Positions 34,163-54,420 are shown, counted from the stretch's first letter. The stretch: 64,000 bases of DNA from Hydrogenophaga intermedia (GCF_023715105.1 NZ_JAMBNO010000007.1:141587-205586), one strand, 5' to 3'. Numbers and translations are program-made. Notes: a model not told the origin generated them from the sequence alone.

Positions 34163-35662
34163 ATGATCACGGAACTGGAATTCAAGAGCCTGGCCCAGCA
34201 GGGCTACAACCGCATCCCGTTGATGCTCGAGGCCTTCGCCGACCTCGAGACCCCGCTCTCCCTCTACCTCAAGCTCGCCCACGGCCGTGGCGACGGTCGC
34301 CACAGCTTCTTGCTCGAATCGGTGGTGGGTGGCGAGCGCTTCGGCCGCTACAGCTTCATCGGCTTGCCCGCGCGCACGCTGCTGCGCGCCAGCGGCTTCG
34401 GCGCCGACGCGAAAACCGAGGTGGTGCGCGACGGAGACGTCATCGAGACGGCACACGGCAACCCGCTCGACTTCATCGCCGCCTACCAGCAGCGCTTCAA
34501 GGTCGCGCTGCGTCCCGGCCTGCCGCGCTTTTGCGGTGGCCTGGCCGGCTATTTCGGCTACGACGCGGTGCGCCACATCGAGAAAAAGCTCGTGCACAGC
34601 TGCCCGCCCGACACCCTGGGCTGCCCCGACATCCTCCTGCTGCAGTGCGAGGAGCTCGCGGTCATCGACAACCTCTCGGGCAAGCTCTACCTCATCGTCT
34701 ACGCCGACCCGGGCCAGCCCGAAGCCTTCACCAACGCGAAGAAGCGCCTGCGTGAACTCAAGGAGGCACTCAAGTACTCGGTGAGCGCGCCGCAGGTGAA
34801 GGCCACGCAGGCCTACCCGGCCGAACGCGGCTTTGCCAAGGCCGACTACCTGGCCGCTGTGGAGCGCGCCAAGGAGCTCATCGCGGCCGGTGACTTCATG
34901 CAGGTCCAGGTGGGTCAGCGCATCCAGAAGCGCTACACCGAGTCCCCGCTGTCGCTCTACCGCGCGCTGCGTTCGCTCAACCCCTCGCCGTACATGTATT
35001 ACTACCACTTCGGCGACTTCCACGTGGTGGGGGCGAGCCCGGAGATCCTGGTGCGCCAGGAGCACACGGACGAAGGGCAGAAGGTGACGATCCGTCCGCT
35101 GGCGGGCACCCGACCCCGCGGCGCCACGCCCGAGAAGGACAAGGCCACCGAGTCCGAGCTGGTCAACGATCCCAAGGAGCGCGCCGAGCACGTGATGCTG
35201 ATCGACCTGGCGCGCAACGACATCGGCCGCATTGCCAAGACCGGCAGCGTGAAGGTGACCGAGGCCTTTGCGGTGGAGCGCTACAGCCACGTGATGCACA
35301 TCGTGAGCAACGTCGAGGGCATCCTCAACGAAGGCATGACCAACATGGACGTGCTCAAAGCCACCTTTCCGGCGGGCACGCTCACCGGTGCGCCCAAGGT
35401 GCACGCGATGGAGCTCATCGATCGGCTCGAACCCGTCAAGCGCGGCATCTATGGCGGTGCCTGCGGCTACCTCAGCTACGCGGGCGACATGGACGTGGCC
35501 ATCGCCATCCGCACCGCCATCGTGAAGGACCAGACGCTCTACGTGCAGGCCGCTGCCGGGGTGGTGGCCGACTCGGTCCCCGAGATGGAGTGGAGGGAGA
35601 CCGAGCACAAGGCGCGCGCGCTGCTGCGTGCGGCCGAACTGGTCGAGGAGGGGCTGGAATGA
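34163..35662 (+). CDS. trpE: anthranilate synthase component I
   Basis: Makes anthranilate from chorismate using ammonia from TrpG. 499 residues. The N-terminal regulatory domain has the tryptophan feedback motif LLES (residues 50-53) followed by [12 protein letters not shown]; the C-terminal chorismate-binding domain shows [56 protein letters not shown] and [22 protein letters not shown] at 34163, within the expected start of the family; an open frame further upstream is leader RNA. Its stop overlaps the trpG start (ATGA). Confidence 0.97.
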   Translation: MITELEFKSLAQQGYNRIPLMLEAFADLETPLSLYLKLAHGRGDGRHSFLLESVVGGERFGRYSFIGLPARTLLRASGFGADAKTEVVRDGDVIETAHGNPLDFIAAYQQRFKVALRPGLPRFCGGLAGYFGYDAVRHIEKKLVHSCPPDTLGCPDILLLQCEELAVIDNLSGKLYLIVYADPGQPEAFTNAKKRLRELKEALKYSVSAPQVKATQAYPAERGFAKADYLAAVERAKELIAAGDFMQVQVGQRIQKRYTESPLSLYRALRSLNPSPYMYYYHFGDFHVVGASPEILVRQEHTDEGQKVTIRPLAGTRPRGATPEKDKATESELVNDPKERAEHVMLIDLARNDIGRIAKTGSVKVTEAFAVERYSHVMHIVSNVEGILNEGMTNMDVLKATFPAGTLTGAPKVHAMELIDRLEPVKRGIYGGACGYLSYAGDMDVAIAIRTAIVKDQTLYVQAAAGVVADSVPEMEWRETEHKARALLRAAELVEEGLE

Positions 35663-36252
35663 GCGGTATCAGGGTCCTCATGGTGGACAACTACGACTCG
35701 TTCACCTTCAACATCGTGCAGTACCTGGGCGAACTCGGGGCCGACGTGACCGTGGTGCGCAACGACGAGGTCACCGTGGACGAGCTGCAGGCGCGCCTGG
35801 ACGCCGGCGGCATCGACCGCCTGGTGATCTCTCCCGGCCCGTGCTCGCCGGCCGAGGCGGGCATCTCGGTACCGGCCATCCGCCATTTCGCGGGCAAGCT
35901 GCCCATCCTCGGCGTGTGCCTGGGCCACCAGAGCATCGGCGCGGCCTTCGGTGGCACCATCGTGCGCGCGCAGCAGCTCATGCACGGCAAGACGAGCGAG
36001 ATCACCACCACGCGGCGCGGCGTGTTCGCCGGCCTGCCCGCGCGTTTCACCGTCAACCGCTACCACTCGCTCGCGATCCGTCGCAGCGACTGCCCGGCCG
36101 ACCTGGAGGTCACGGCCTGGACGGACGACGGCGAAATCATGGGCGTGAAGCACAGGACGCTCGCCATCGAGGGCGTGCAATTCCACCCTGAGAGCATCCT
36201 GACCGAGCACGGCCACGCGATGTTGCGCAACTTTCTGGAGCAGGCCGGATGA
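35659..36252 (+). CDS. trpG: anthranilate synthase glutamine amidotransferase component
   Basis: Class I glutamine amidotransferase, 197 residues, feeding ammonia to TrpE (and possibly PabB, since this short form is often amphibolic). Catalytic triad visible: Cys87 in GVCLGHQ, His176 and Glu178 in QFHPES. Start [18 protein letters not shown] is typical. Overlaps both trpE (4 bases) and the aldolase gene (4 bases), so translation is coupled through all three. Confidence 0.95.
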   Translation: MSGIRVLMVDNYDSFTFNIVQYLGELGADVTVVRNDEVTVDELQARLDAGGIDRLVISPGPCSPAEAGISVPAIRHFAGKLPILGVCLGHQSIGAAFGGTIVRAQQLMHGKTSEITTTRRGVFAGLPARFTVNRYHSLAIRRSDCPADLEVTAWTDDGEIMGVKHRTLAIEGVQFHPESILTEHGHAMLRNFLEQAG

Positions 36253-37322
36253 AAACGGTTGATTTGCGAAGCGACACCGTCACTCAACCCACGCCCGCCA
36301 TGCGCGAGGCCATGATGGCCGCGCCGCTGGGCGATGACGTGTTCGGCGACGACCCGTCGGTCAATGCGCTGCAGGCGAAGATCGCTGCGCTCACCGGCAA
36401 GGAGGCGGCGCTGTTCATGAGCAGCGGCACGCAGAGCAATCTGTGCGGCATGATGGCCCACTGCGGCCGCGGTGACGAGTACATCGTGGGCCAGAACGCG
36501 CACACCTACCGCTACGAAGGCGGCGGCGCCGCGGTGCTGGGCAGCATCCAGCCGCAGCCGCTGGTGCAGGACGCGCAGGGCCGCATGCAGCTGGCCGATG
36601 TCGAAGCCGCAATCAAGCCCGACGACCCGCACTTCGCGCGCACGCGGCTGCTGTGCCTGGAGAACACCTGGAACGGGCACCCCATGCCCGCGGCCTACCT
36701 GGACGACATGACGGCGCTCGCGCGCCGCCGCGGCCTGGCATTGCACCTGGACGGCGCGCGCGTGTTCAACGCCGCCGTGGCCGATGCCGGCCCGGGTGGC
36801 GATGTGTTCGCTGCCCTGCGCGCCATCACCGACCGCTTCGACAGCGTGTCGGTGTGCTTCAGCAAGGGACTCGGTGCGCCCGTGGGTTCGGCGCTGTGCG
36901 GGCCGCGCGAACTCATCGAGCGCGCGCGGCGCTGGCGCAAGATGGTGGGCGGTGGCTTGCGCCAGGCCGGCCTGCTGGCGGCCGCCGCCTCGCACGCCCT
37001 GGACAACCACGTGTACCGACTGGCCGACGATCATGCGCTCGCGCAGCGGCTGGCGCAGGGCCTGGCCGGCATCGACGGCCTGCGCGTGCGCTCGGCGCAA
37101 ACCAACATCGTGTTCGTCGACGTGGCCGATGGCCGTGGGCCGGACCTGCTTGCGCACCTGGAGCGCGATGGCGTGCTCGCCACCGGCCTGATCGGCCTGC
37201 GCTTCGTGACCCACCTTGGGGTGGACGCCGCTGGCATCGACCACGCGCTGGCCAGCGCGCGCCGATTCTTCGGGGGCGCCCACCAGACCGCCGCAGGCAC
37301 GCGCGGTCACGCCGTCTACTGA
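36249..37322 (+). CDS. ltaE: low-specificity L-threonine aldolase
   Basis: A 357-residue PLP enzyme cleaving L-threonine/allo-threonine to glycine and acetaldehyde. Features: [34 protein letters not shown] at the start, [45 protein letters not shown] with the PLP Asp, and the Schiff-base lysine Lys206 in [14 protein letters not shown]. The start overlaps trpG (ATGA). Its place inside a trp operon is unusual; it could supply glycine or remove beta-hydroxy amino acids linked to serine metabolism, which tryptophan synthase uses, but that is conjecture. Confidence 0.92.
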   Translation: MKTVDLRSDTVTQPTPAMREAMMAAPLGDDVFGDDPSVNALQAKIAALTGKEAALFMSSGTQSNLCGMMAHCGRGDEYIVGQNAHTYRYEGGGAAVLGSIQPQPLVQDAQGRMQLADVEAAIKPDDPHFARTRLLCLENTWNGHPMPAAYLDDMTALARRRGLALHLDGARVFNAAVADAGPGGDVFAALRAITDRFDSVSVCFSKGLGAPVGSALCGPRELIERARRWRKMVGGGLRQAGLLAAAASHALDNHVYRLADDHALAQRLAQGLAGIDGLRVRSAQTNIVFVDVADGRGPDLLAHLERDGVLATGLIGLRFVTHLGVDAAGIDHALASARRFFGGAHQTAAGTRGHAVY

Positions 37323-37335
37323 GCCGCTGCCCGCC

Positions 37336-37980
37336 ATGCCTGATTTGCCGCAACTGCTCCTGTTCATGGCGGCCGGCTGGCTGCTCAACCTCACGCCAGG
37401 GCCCGACGTGCTCTACATCGTGAGCCACGGCCTGCGCCACGGCGCGCGGGCCGGCATGGTGGCGGCGCTGGGCATCGTCAGCGGCTGCTTCGTGCATGTC
37501 TTCGCGGCCGCGGCGGGTCTGAGCGCGCTGCTCGCCACCTCGGCCACAGCGTTCACGGTGATCAAGTGGATCGGTGCCGCCTACCTGCTGTGGATGGGCG
37601 TGAAGTTGCTGTTCTCACGCGGCGGACGTCTCGACCTGAACGCCGCCCGTGCGACAGAAGCCGATCTGTGGCTGGTCTGGCGCCGCGGCTTCCTGACCAA
37701 CGTGCTCAACCCCAAGGTGGCGCTGTTCTTCCTGGCCTTTGTGCCGCAATTCATCCGGCCGGACGCCGCACACCCGGCGCTGGCCTTCCTGTTGCTGGGC
37801 GTGCTGTTCAACGTCAATTCGCTGCCCATCAACCTGGGCTATGCCTGGCTCGCGGCCTGGGCCGCGCGGCGACTGCAGGTGCTTCAGGCCGCCATGGGCT
37901 GGATGGACCGCATCGCCGGCCTGATGTTCATCGGCTTCGGTCTGCGCCTGGCGCTGGCCGAGCACCCCACAAAACCCTGA
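37336..37980 (+). CDS. RhtB/LysE-family amino acid exporter
   Basis: A 214-residue inner-membrane exporter with six hydrophobic segments. It carries the RhtB-branch signature [25 protein letters not shown] near residue 16 and [22 protein letters not shown] near 120, and so belongs to a different branch from the exporter at 6661. It begins 13 bases after the threonine aldolase and 10 bases before trpD, inside the trp operon. Candidate substrates are threonine/homoserine (by family and the neighbouring aldolase) or aromatic intermediates (by operon); neither is shown. Confidence 0.87.
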   Translation: MPDLPQLLLFMAAGWLLNLTPGPDVLYIVSHGLRHGARAGMVAALGIVSGCFVHVFAAAAGLSALLATSATAFTVIKWIGAAYLLWMGVKLLFSRGGRLDLNAARATEADLWLVWRRGFLTNVLNPKVALFFLAFVPQFIRPDAAHPALAFLLLGVLFNVNSLPINLGYAWLAAWAARRLQVLQAAMGWMDRIAGLMFIGFGLRLALAEHPTKP

Positions 37981-37990
37981 GGAGACACCC

Positions 37991-39040
37991 ATGGTCCAAC
38001 GCGTTCACCACATCACGCCCCAAGAGGCGCTGCAGCGCACGATCGAGCACCGCGAGATCTTCCACGACGAGATGCTGCACCTCATGCGCCTCATCATGGG
38101 CGGCGAGATGTCGCCCGTGATGATGGCCGCGCTCATCACCGGCCTGCGCGTCAAGAAAGAAACCATCGGCGAGATCACCGCCGCCGCGCAGGTGATGCGC
38201 GAGTTTTCGACCAAGGTGCACGTGGCCGACAAGACCCACCTGGTCGACATCGTGGGCACCGGCGGCGACGGTTCGCACACCTTCAACATCTCCACCTGCA
38301 GCATGTTCGTGGCGGCCGCCGCCGGCGCGCGCGTGAGCAAGCATGGCGGGCGCAGCGTTTCCAGCAAGAGCGGCAGCGCCGACGTGCTGGAGAGCCTGGG
38401 CGTCAACATCAACCTCACGCCCGAGCAGATCGCGCGCTGCATCGAGCAGGTGGGCGTGGGCTTCATGTTCGCGCCCAACCACCACCCGGCCATGAAGAAC
38501 GTGGCGCCGGTGCGGCGCGAGCTCGGCATCAAGACCATCTTCAACATCCTGGGCCCGCTGACCAACCCGGCCTCGGCGCCCAACATCCTCATGGGCGTGT
38601 TCCACCCCGACCTCGTCGGTATCCAGGTGCGCGCGCTGCAGCGCCTGGGCGCCGAGCACGCGGTGGTGGTCTATGGCCGCGACGGCATGGACGAGGTCTC
38701 GCTTGGCGCGGCCACCATGGTGGGCGAGTTGAAGAACGGCGAGATCGTCGAGTACGAGATCCACCCCGAGGACTTCGGCATGACCATGGCGGGCAGCCGC
38801 GCGCTGCGCGTGGAGACGCCCGAGGCCTCGCGCGAGATGCTGCTGGGTGTGCTTCAGTGCCGTGACGAGCCGGCGCTCAAGGCGGCGAGCGAGATCGTGG
38901 TGCTCAACGCCGGCGTGGCGCTGTATGCGGCCAACGTGGCGCCCGACATGGAGGCCGGCATCGCGCTGGCCCGGCGCACGCTCGAGTCGGGTGCGGCGCT
39001 GACCAAGCTGGAGCAGCTCAAGGCCTTCGTGGCCGCGTGA
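37991..39040 (+). CDS. trpD: anthranilate phosphoribosyltransferase
   Basis: Joins anthranilate to PRPP, the second tryptophan-specific step. 349 residues: N-terminal helical domain ([29 protein letters not shown]), the PRPP-binding [14 protein letters not shown] near residue 82, [22 protein letters not shown], and [22 protein letters not shown]. An AGGAGACACCC stretch provides the ribosome site for the ATG at 37991. It follows the exporter by 10 bases and precedes trpC by 10. It is not fused to trpG, as is usual in betaproteobacteria. Confidence 0.97.
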   Translation: MVQRVHHITPQEALQRTIEHREIFHDEMLHLMRLIMGGEMSPVMMAALITGLRVKKETIGEITAAAQVMREFSTKVHVADKTHLVDIVGTGGDGSHTFNISTCSMFVAAAAGARVSKHGGRSVSSKSGSADVLESLGVNINLTPEQIARCIEQVGVGFMFAPNHHPAMKNVAPVRRELGIKTIFNILGPLTNPASAPNILMGVFHPDLVGIQVRALQRLGAEHAVVVYGRDGMDEVSLGAATMVGELKNGEIVEYEIHPEDFGMTMAGSRALRVETPEASREMLLGVLQCRDEPALKAASEIVVLNAGVALYAANVAPDMEAGIALARRTLESGAALTKLEQLKAFVAA

Positions 39041-39050
39041 GGGGGCGGGC

Positions 39051-39851
39051 ATGAGCGACATCCTCAACAAGATCGTGGCCACCAAGCGGGAAGAGGTGGC
39101 GGCCGCCAGGAAGAAAACGCCCCTGGAGGCGATGCGCGCCGACGCCGAAAGCCGCGTGCTGACCCGTGACTTCGTGGGAGCGCTGCGCGCGAAGATCGCT
39201 GCTGGCCAGGCCGCGGTGATTGCCGAGGTGAAGAAGGCCAGCCCCAGCAAAGGCGTGCTGCGCGAAGATTTCATCCCGGCCGACATTGCGCAGAGTTACG
39301 CCGAGGGCGACGGCAAGGTGAGCGCTGCCTGCCTGTCGGTGCTGACCGATCGCCAGTACTTCCAGGGCTCGGCCGACTACCTCAAGCAGGCGCGCGCGAG
39401 TTGCGATCTGCCGGTGTTGCGCAAGGACTTCCTGGTCGACCCCTATCAGGTCTATGAGGCGCGCGCCATGGGCGCCGACGCCATCTTGCTGATCGCCGCC
39501 TGCCTCGACGATGCGCAGATGGCCGAATTCGAGGCCATCGCGCGTGGGCTGGACATGGCTGTGCTGGTGGAAGTGCACGATCGCGACGAACTGCACCGTG
39601 CGCTCAAGCTGAAGACGCCGCTGGTGGGTGTGAACAACCGCAACCTGCGCACCTTCGAGGTGTCGCTCGCCACCACGCTCGATCTGCTGCCCGACCTGCC
39701 CGCCGATCGTTTGCTGATCACCGAATCCGGCATCCTTTCCCGCGCTGACGTGCAGACCATGCGTGCGGCCGGCGTCAACGCCTTCCTGGTCGGTGAGGCC
39801 TTCATGCGCGCCGAGGAGCCGGGACTCGCGCTCGCCGAGCTGTTCGCGTGA
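39051..39851 (+). CDS. trpC: indole-3-glycerol phosphate synthase
   Basis: Ring-closing TIM-barrel enzyme of tryptophan synthesis. 266 residues: [22 protein letters not shown]-terminus, [19 protein letters not shown] with the catalytic Lys and Glu, [40 protein letters not shown], and [13 protein letters not shown] plus ITESGI. Monofunctional (no trpF fusion). The stop overlaps the GTG of ung, an arrangement common in Comamonadaceae. Confidence 0.97.
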   Translation: MSDILNKIVATKREEVAAARKKTPLEAMRADAESRVLTRDFVGALRAKIAAGQAAVIAEVKKASPSKGVLREDFIPADIAQSYAEGDGKVSAACLSVLTDRQYFQGSADYLKQARASCDLPVLRKDFLVDPYQVYEARAMGADAILLIAACLDDAQMAEFEAIARGLDMAVLVEVHDRDELHRALKLKTPLVGVNNRNLRTFEVSLATTLDLLPDLPADRLLITESGILSRADVQTMRAAGVNAFLVGEAFMRAEEPGLALAELFA

Positions 39852-40537
39852 AGCTCGCGCATGCCGATCCGGCGCGCTGGCCGGTGGCGCCGGGCTGGGC
39901 GCCGACGGTCGATGCCTTCTTCGCCTCCTCCGATGGCCGATCGCTGACCGACTTCCTGGCCACGCGGCTGGCGCAGGGTGCCACCGTGTATCCGCCCGAG
40001 CCTTTGCGCGCGCTCACGCTCACGCCGCCCGAAACGGTGCGTGTGATCATCCTCGGGCAGGATCCGTACCACGGCCCCGGCCAGGCTGAGGGCCTGGCCT
40101 TCTCGGTCGCGCCCGGGGTGAGCTTCCCGCCCAGCCTGCGCAACATCCTCCTCGAGCGTCAGCGCGACCTCGGCCTGGCGCCGCCCCTGCACGGCTCTCT
40201 GGCGCACTGGGCAGCGCAGGGCGTGCTGTTGCTCAACACATGCTTGAGCGTGGAAGACGGTCAGCCAGCAAGCCATGCCGGCAAAGGTTGGGAAGTACTC
40301 ACTGACGCCTTGATCGAGGTTGTCACAAGGAATCCATTGCCCAAAGCGTTTCTGCTCTGGGGCGCCCATGCCCAGAAGAAGGCGGCACGCATCGCCACCC
40401 CGCACCGTGTGTTCGCGGCCAATCACCCCTCACCGCTGTCGGCGCGACGCGGTCCGACGCCGTTTCTGGGGTGCGGGCACTTCGGCGCGGTCAACGACTG
40501 GCTGCGCGAGCAAGGGCGCGCGCCGATCGACTGGTAA
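39848..40537 (+). CDS. ung: uracil-DNA glycosylase
   Basis: Removes uracil from DNA. 229 residues: water-activating motif [11 protein letters not shown] with catalytic Asp72, the [17 protein letters not shown] segment, and [10 protein letters not shown] with His193. Starts at GTG 39848 overlapping the trpC stop, hence cotranscribed with the trp genes at least in part. The N-terminus has about 10 residues more than the E. coli enzyme before the first helix. Confidence 0.96.
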   Translation: MKLAHADPARWPVAPGWAPTVDAFFASSDGRSLTDFLATRLAQGATVYPPEPLRALTLTPPETVRVIILGQDPYHGPGQAEGLAFSVAPGVSFPPSLRNILLERQRDLGLAPPLHGSLAHWAAQGVLLLNTCLSVEDGQPASHAGKGWEVLTDALIEVVTRNPLPKAFLLWGAHAQKKAARIATPHRVFAANHPSPLSARRGPTPFLGCGHFGAVNDWLREQGRAPIDW

Positions 40538-40579
40538 CGGCCTGCGTGGGGGCACTGGCGGCGGGTCACTTTTCCATGG

Positions 40580-40585
40580 CATAAT
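40580..40585 (+). promoter_or_regulatory. -10-like element of the tRNA-tuf operon
   Basis: CATAAT in GGCATAATCGCC, 15 bases before the tRNA-Tyr gene. Probably the main promoter of the tRNA-Tyr/Gly/Thr-tuf transcript. The -35 is not clear. Confidence 0.5.
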
Positions 40586-40600
40586 CGCCGGCTGCGCTAC

Positions 40601-40686
40601 GGAGGGGTGCCCGAGTGGCTAAAGGGGGCAGACTGTAAATCTGTTGGCTTACGCCTACGCTGGTTCGAATCCAGCCTCCTCCACCA
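40601..40686 (+). tRNA. trnY: tRNA-Tyr (anticodon GTA)
   Basis: 86 bases including an encoded CCA. Acceptor GGAGGGG pairs with CTCCTCC (one G-T), anticodon loop ACTGTAAATC, long variable arm as required for tRNA-Tyr, T-loop GGTTCGAATCC. First of the tRNA cluster upstream of tuf. Confidence 0.97.
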
Positions 40687-40726
40687 AGCGCGATGAAGCG
40701 GCGATCCGAATGGCATGCCAGCCCGG

Positions 40727-40800
40727 GCGGGAGTAGTTCAATGGTAGAACCCCAGCCTTCCAAGCTGATGACGCGGGTTCGATTCCCGTCTCCCGCTCCA
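40727..40800 (+). tRNA. trnG: tRNA-Gly (anticodon TCC)
   Basis: 74 bases, CCA encoded. Acceptor GCGGGAG/CTCCCGC, anticodon loop CCTTCCAAG (TCC), T-loop GGTTCGATTCC. Confidence 0.97.
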
Positions 40801-40854
40801 TGCGGTCGGATGTTTGAAGTGTGAATTCAGGCGTCGGGCGTGGCCCGGCGCTTT

Positions 40855-40929
<75 letters not shown>

Positions 40930-40975
40930 GTTGCTTGATCGGTGTTTCGGCAATTTCGTATTTGGAGCTGAAGAA

Positions 40976-42166
<1,191 letters not shown>

Positions 42167-42199
42167 GCGCCCCGGGAAACCAGGGCAACAGAGCCGCTT

Positions 42200-42275
42200 A
42201 GGGGTATAGCTCAATTGGCAGAGCGTCGGTCTCCAAAACCGAAGGTTGGGGGTTCGATTCCCTCTGCCCCTGCCA
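42200..42275 (+). tRNA. trnW: tRNA-Trp (anticodon CCA)
   Basis: 76 bases, CCA encoded. Acceptor AGGGGTA/TGCCCCT, anticodon loop TCTCCAAAAC (CCA), T-loop GGTTCGATTCC. Between tuf and secE, the conserved place. Confidence 0.97.
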
Positions 42276-42325
42276 CCTGACAGGAACCGCATCGCTCGAT
42301 CAGTTCACCTGTTTCGTGGCACCAC

Positions 42326-42362
42326 AAGCCCACCGAAGTCGCTCAAGACCTCTGGTGGGCTT
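42326..42362 (+). terminator. hairpin between tRNA-Trp and secE
   Basis: AAGCCCACC (42326-42334) and GGTGGGCTT (42354-42362) form a perfect 9-bp stem with a 19-base loop. The following GCGTGTCT is only weakly U-rich, so it may be a partial terminator or processing site. A TGTAAT -10-like element follows at 42400-42405, suggesting a separate secE promoter. Confidence 0.45.
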
Positions 42363-42421
42363 GCGTGTCTCATGACCTTTGGTCCGGGACGCGCCGTTTT
42401 GTAATCATTGTCTGAATCCAC

Positions 42422-42805
42422 ATGGCCTCCTCCGACGTTCAAACCGTTTCCTCCGGCGCCGACAAAGCCAAGCTCGCCTTGGCCGTGGCGCTGGTCGTGG
42501 GCGGTTTCGTGGCCTTCTACCTGCTGGCCGGGCGCGGCGCGCTTGCGCAGTGGGGCGCGCTGGTCGCGGCCCTGGTCGTGGCGGTGGTCGTCTTTGCCGT
42601 TTCCGAGTCCGGCAAGCAACTGATCGCTTTCGGCCGCGATTCGTGGAAAGAGGTCAAGAAGGTGGTGTGGCCCGCCCGCAAGGAAGCCATCCAGATGACC
42701 GCCTACGTTTTCGTGTTCGTGGTGGTGATGGCCTTGTTCCTGTGGCTGACCGACAAGACCCTCGAATGGGTGTTCTACGACCTCATCCTGGGCTGGAGGA
42801 ATTGA
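42422..42805 (+). CDS. secE: preprotein translocase subunit SecE
   Basis: Essential SecYEG subunit. 127 residues with three membrane segments (about 16-36, 40-60, 95-125), like E. coli SecE. The amphipathic cytoplasmic helix before the last span carries the family core [20 protein letters not shown]. It ends 4 bases before nusG with GGAGGAATTGATCCC providing the nusG ribosome site. Confidence 0.96.
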   Translation: MASSDVQTVSSGADKAKLALAVALVVGGFVAFYLLAGRGALAQWGALVAALVVAVVVFAVSESGKQLIAFGRDSWKEVKKVVWPARKEAIQMTAYVFVFVVVMALFLWLTDKTLEWVFYDLILGWRN

Positions 42806-42809
42806 TCCC

Positions 42810-43385
42810 ATGACCGAGCAACAAACGCCCGCGGCACAAGCCGCTCCCGCCGAAGGCATGCGCTGGTATGTGGTGCATGCCTATTCGGGCATGGAAAAGG
42901 CGGCTGAGCGCAACATCATCGAGCGCATCAACCGCGCCGGCATGCAGGACAAGTTCGGCCGCATCCTCGTGCCCACTGAGGAGGTGGTCGAGGTCAAGAA
43001 CGGCCAGAAGCGCACCACCGAGCGCAAGTTCTTCCCCGGCTACGTGCTGGTGGAGATGGTGATGGACGACGACACCTGGCACCTGATCAAGCACACCAAC
43101 AAGGTGACGGGCTTCGTCGGTGGCGCCAAGAACCGTCCGGTGCCGATCTCGGAGGAAGACGTCCAGAAGATCGTCAGCCAGATGCAGGAAGGCACGGACA
43201 AGCCGCGCCACAAGGTCGAGTTCGTGGTCGGCGAGTACGTGCGCGTCAAGGAGGGCCCGTTCACCGACTTCAACGGCACGGTCGAGGAAGTCAACTACGA
43301 GAAGAACAAGATGCGCGTGTCCGTGACCATCTTCGGTCGTGCCACGCCCGTCGAACTCGAATTCAGCCAGGTCGAGAAGACCTGA
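42810..43385 (+). CDS. nusG: transcription termination/antitermination factor NusG
   Basis: A 191-residue NusG that binds RNA polymerase and links it to Rho or the ribosome. NGN domain (about 12-125; [38 protein letters not shown]) and C-terminal KOW domain (about 140-191; [23 protein letters not shown]). Normal length. Second gene of secE-nusG-rplK. Confidence 0.98.
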   Translation: MTEQQTPAAQAAPAEGMRWYVVHAYSGMEKAAERNIIERINRAGMQDKFGRILVPTEEVVEVKNGQKRTTERKFFPGYVLVEMVMDDDTWHLIKHTNKVTGFVGGAKNRPVPISEEDVQKIVSQMQEGTDKPRHKVEFVVGEYVRVKEGPFTDFNGTVEEVNYEKNKMRVSVTIFGRATPVELEFSQVEKT

Positions 43386-43498
43386 TCGTTTCCAGGCGCT
43401 GGCGGGTCGGCCCGACGCCAGCGCTGTTGTTCACACCGGGTCCCCAACCGCGAGGAGGTGGCATGAAACCCACCGTTTGCACTCGCAGGAGCTGAAAA

Positions 43499-43930
43499 AT
43501 GGCGAAGAAAATCGTCGGCTTCATCAAGCTGCAAGTGCCAGCTGGTAAGGCCAACCCCTCCCCCCCGATCGGTCCGGCGCTGGGTCAGCGCGGCCTGAAC
43601 ATCATGGAGTTCTGCAAGGCGTTCAACGCCCAGACCCAGGGCGTCGAGCCCGGTCTGCCGCTGCCCGTGGTGATCACCGCCTTCGCGGACAAGAGCTTCA
43701 CCTTCATCATCAAGACGCCCCCGGCGACCACCTTGATCAAGAAGGCCATCAAGCTCGACAAGGGCTCCTCGGTGCCCAACAAGAACAAGGTCGGCAAGAT
43801 CACCCGGGCCCAGCTCGAGGAAATCGCCAAGACCAAGATGAAGGACATGACCGCTGCCGACATCGACGCAGCCGTCAAGACCATCGCCGGCTCTGCCCGT
43901 TCGATGGGTGTGATCGTGGAGGGCGTGTAA
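43499..43930 (+). CDS. rplK: 50S ribosomal protein L11
   Basis: 143 residues. N-terminal [29 protein letters not shown] with the conserved Pro pair, C-terminal rRNA-binding domain ending [13 protein letters not shown]. It forms the GTPase-associated centre. AGGAGCTGAAAA precedes the ATG; rplA begins at the next base after its stop. Confidence 0.98.
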   Translation: MAKKIVGFIKLQVPAGKANPSPPIGPALGQRGLNIMEFCKAFNAQTQGVEPGLPLPVVITAFADKSFTFIIKTPPATTLIKKAIKLDKGSSVPNKNKVGKITRAQLEEIAKTKMKDMTAADIDAAVKTIAGSARSMGVIVEGV

Positions 43931-44629
43931 ATGGCCAAGCTCACCAAAAAAGAGAAAGCCTTCGAAGGCAAGGTCGACAGCAACAAGCTGTACGCCCTGA
44001 CCGAAGCGCTCAAGATCGTCAAGGAATGCGCGACCGCCAAGTTCGATGAATCCATCGACGTGGCGATCCAGCTCGGCGTGGACGCCAAGAAGTCCGATCA
44101 GGTGGTGCGTGGTGCCGTCGTGATGCCCAACGGCACCGGCAAGACCAAGCGCGTGGCCGTGTTCGCCCAGGGCGCCAAGGCCGAGGAAGCCAAGGCAGCC
44201 GGTGCCGACATCGTCGGCATGGACGACCTCGCCGCCGAGGTGAAAGCTGGCAACATCAACTTCGATGTGGTCATCGCCTCGCCCGACGCCATGCGCGTGG
44301 TCGGTACGCTGGGTCAGGTGCTCGGCCCCCGTGGCCTGATGCCCAACCCCAAGGTCGGCACCGTGACGCCCGACGTGGCGACCGCGGTGAAGAACGCCAA
44401 GGCCGGTCAGGTTCAGTTCCGCGTCGACAAGGCCGGCATCGTGCACGGCACCATCGGCCGCCGCTCGTTCGACGCCGAGAAGCTGCAGGGCAACCTGCTG
44501 GCGCTGCTCGATGCGCTGAACAAGGCCAAGCCGGCCACCAGCAAGGGTGTGTACCTGCGCAAGCTGGCCGTCTCGTCGACCATGGGTGTGGGCGTCCGCG
44601 TGGACACCCAGACCGTCTCGGCGACGTGA
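43931..44629 (+). CDS. rplA: 50S ribosomal protein L1
   Basis: 232 residues, forming the L1 stalk. Signatures [77 protein letters not shown]. In enteric bacteria L1 also represses its own operon (rplKA) by binding the leader; the same is likely here but no site is defined. Directly abuts rplK. Confidence 0.98.
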   Translation: MAKLTKKEKAFEGKVDSNKLYALTEALKIVKECATAKFDESIDVAIQLGVDAKKSDQVVRGAVVMPNGTGKTKRVAVFAQGAKAEEAKAAGADIVGMDDLAAEVKAGNINFDVVIASPDAMRVVGTLGQVLGPRGLMPNPKVGTVTPDVATAVKNAKAGQVQFRVDKAGIVHGTIGRRSFDAEKLQGNLLALLDALNKAKPATSKGVYLRKLAVSSTMGVGVRVDTQTVSAT

Positions 44630-44880
44630 TGGCATGAAGAATTCGGGCGACCTCGGTTGCCCGGGTGTGGTGGGTTCGTGGCGCACAGCGATGCGCGCCG
44701 CGAAGCCATCCAAGACCGTTGGTGTGGGCCGCTTGCGGCGCACTTAATTCCCCATCAGGGGGCCAACGCAGATGGCGATCCCGCCGCTGTAAGGAATCCA
44801 AGGGTTTCGGACATCGGTTGAATCGCTGCAATGAGGCGTGTGGACGGCGGCAACGCCCCCGCACATTGAAGGAGTGAACC
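44630..44880 (+). promoter_or_regulatory. rplJ leader (ribosomal protein L10 leader region)
   Basis: A 251-base gap between rplA and rplJ with the length and position of the L10 leader RNA, whose structure is bound by L10(L12)4 to repress rplJL translation. It includes the CCAAGACCGTTGGTGTGG / TAATTCCCC region and a strong Shine-Dalgarno AAGGAGTG just before the TTG start of rplJ. No open frame is credible in it. Exact structure not folded here. Confidence 0.6.
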
Positions 44881-45387
44881 TTGAGTCTGAATCGCAGTGA
44901 GAAAGAAGCGGTCATCACCGAAGTGACCGGCCTCGCCGCCAAAGCTCAAACCCTCGTGATGGCGGAATACCGCGGCATCACGGTCGCCTCCATGGATCAG
45001 CTGCGTGTGAACGCCCGCAAGAGCGGTGTGAGCCTGAGCGTGTTGAAAAACACCCTGGCCCGCCGTGCGGTCGCCGGCAGCTCGTTCGAGGTGGTGGCCG
45101 ACAAGATGTCCGGTCCGCTCGTCTACGGCTTCTCCGAGGACCCCGTGGCCGCCGCGAAAGTGGTGGCCGATTTCGCGAAGACCAACGACAAGCTGGTCAT
45201 TCGCGGCGGTGTCTATGCGGGCAAGGCGCTGGACGTCGAAGGTGTGAAGCAGCTCGCCAGCATCCCCTCGAAAGAGGTCCTGCTTGCGCAGCTCTGTGGC
45301 CTGCTCATGTCGCCGATCTCGCGCACCGCGGTGGTGCTCGGCGCGCTGGCCACGAAAAAAGGCGAAGGCGAAACCGCTGCCGCCTGA
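44881..45387 (+). CDS. rplJ: 50S ribosomal protein L10
   Basis: 168 residues, base of the L7/L12 stalk. N-terminal [33 protein letters not shown] and C-terminal Ala-rich tail. The start is TTG at 44881, preceded by AAGGAGTGAACC; the conserved N-terminus leaves no ATG alternative. A weak start with a strong Shine-Dalgarno fits translational autoregulation by L10. Confidence 0.97.
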   Translation: MSLNRSEKEAVITEVTGLAAKAQTLVMAEYRGITVASMDQLRVNARKSGVSLSVLKNTLARRAVAGSSFEVVADKMSGPLVYGFSEDPVAAAKVVADFAKTNDKLVIRGGVYAGKALDVEGVKQLASIPSKEVLLAQLCGLLMSPISRTAVVLGALATKKGEGETAAA

Positions 45388-45433
45388 TGGCCGCAGCGTC
45401 CCGCAAACATCAACCGATTGATAGGAAACCCAA

Positions 45434-45811
45434 ATGGCATTCGATAAAGACGCATTTCTGACCGCCCTGGACAGCATGTCGGTCATGGAACTCAACGACC
45501 TGGTGAAAGCCATCGAAGAGAAGTTCGGCGTGAGCGCTGCTGCGATGGCCGCTCCGGCCGCCGCCGGTGGTGGTGGCGCCGCTGCCGCCGCTGAAGAGAA
45601 GACCGAGTTCAACGTCGTGCTGCTCGAGGCCGGCGCCAACAAGGTCGGCGTGATCAAGGCCGTGCGCGAGATCACCGGTCTGGGCCTGAAAGAAGCCAAA
45701 GACCTGGTCGACGGCGCGCCCAAGAACGTGAAAGAAGCGGTTGCCAAGGCCGACGCCGAAGCCGCCGTGAAGAAGCTGGTGGAAGCCGGCGCCAAGGCCG
45801 AGCTCAAGTAA
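45434..45811 (+). CDS. rplL: 50S ribosomal protein L7/L12
   Basis: 125 residues. N-terminal dimerisation domain, Ala/Gly hinge ([20 protein letters not shown] region near 36-56) and C-terminal factor-binding domain with [28 protein letters not shown]. Recruits translational GTPases. 46 bases after rplJ. Confidence 0.98.
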   Translation: MAFDKDAFLTALDSMSVMELNDLVKAIEEKFGVSAAAMAAPAAAGGGGAAAAAEEKTEFNVVLLEAGANKVGVIKAVREITGLGLKEAKDLVDGAPKNVKEAVAKADAEAAVKKLVEAGAKAELK

Positions 45812-45827
45812 TCCGCTCGACCCCGCA

Positions 45828-45877
45828 GGCTGGAGCGCTCGAAAGGGCCTCCAGCCTTGTGTGCTTTCAGAGCACAC
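45828..45877 (+). promoter_or_regulatory. tandem hairpins between rplL and rpoB
   Basis: Two stems in the 250-base rplL-rpoB gap: GGCTGGAG (45828-45835) / CTCCAGCC (45849-45856), and GTGTGCT (45859-45865) / AGCACAC (45871-45877). Their place matches the attenuator/RNase processing zone that sets the ribosomal-protein to RNA polymerase ratio in E. coli. Neither has a strong U-run. Nothing else gene-like is seen up to rpoB. Confidence 0.5.
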
Positions 45878-46061
45878 CCGGAATTGCTGGTCTCCAGCCC
45901 TTCCGAGTGTCTTCTGACCCCGACTGCAGAAGACCACTTGGTTCGGGCTCGCGTGCAATGCGCGGGCCGTCCGCCATCGGTTGGTAGAGGCCAGCCACCA
46001 AGCTCGTCAGCGCCGTGCAACGCTGACCGACAGTCGCCAAGACCTCAAGCCCGGAGATCTC

Positions 46062-50180
<4,119 letters not shown>

Positions 50181-50205
50181 TCCACTGAAGTAAAGGAAAG
50201 CTCAC

Positions 50206-54420
<4,215 letters not shown>

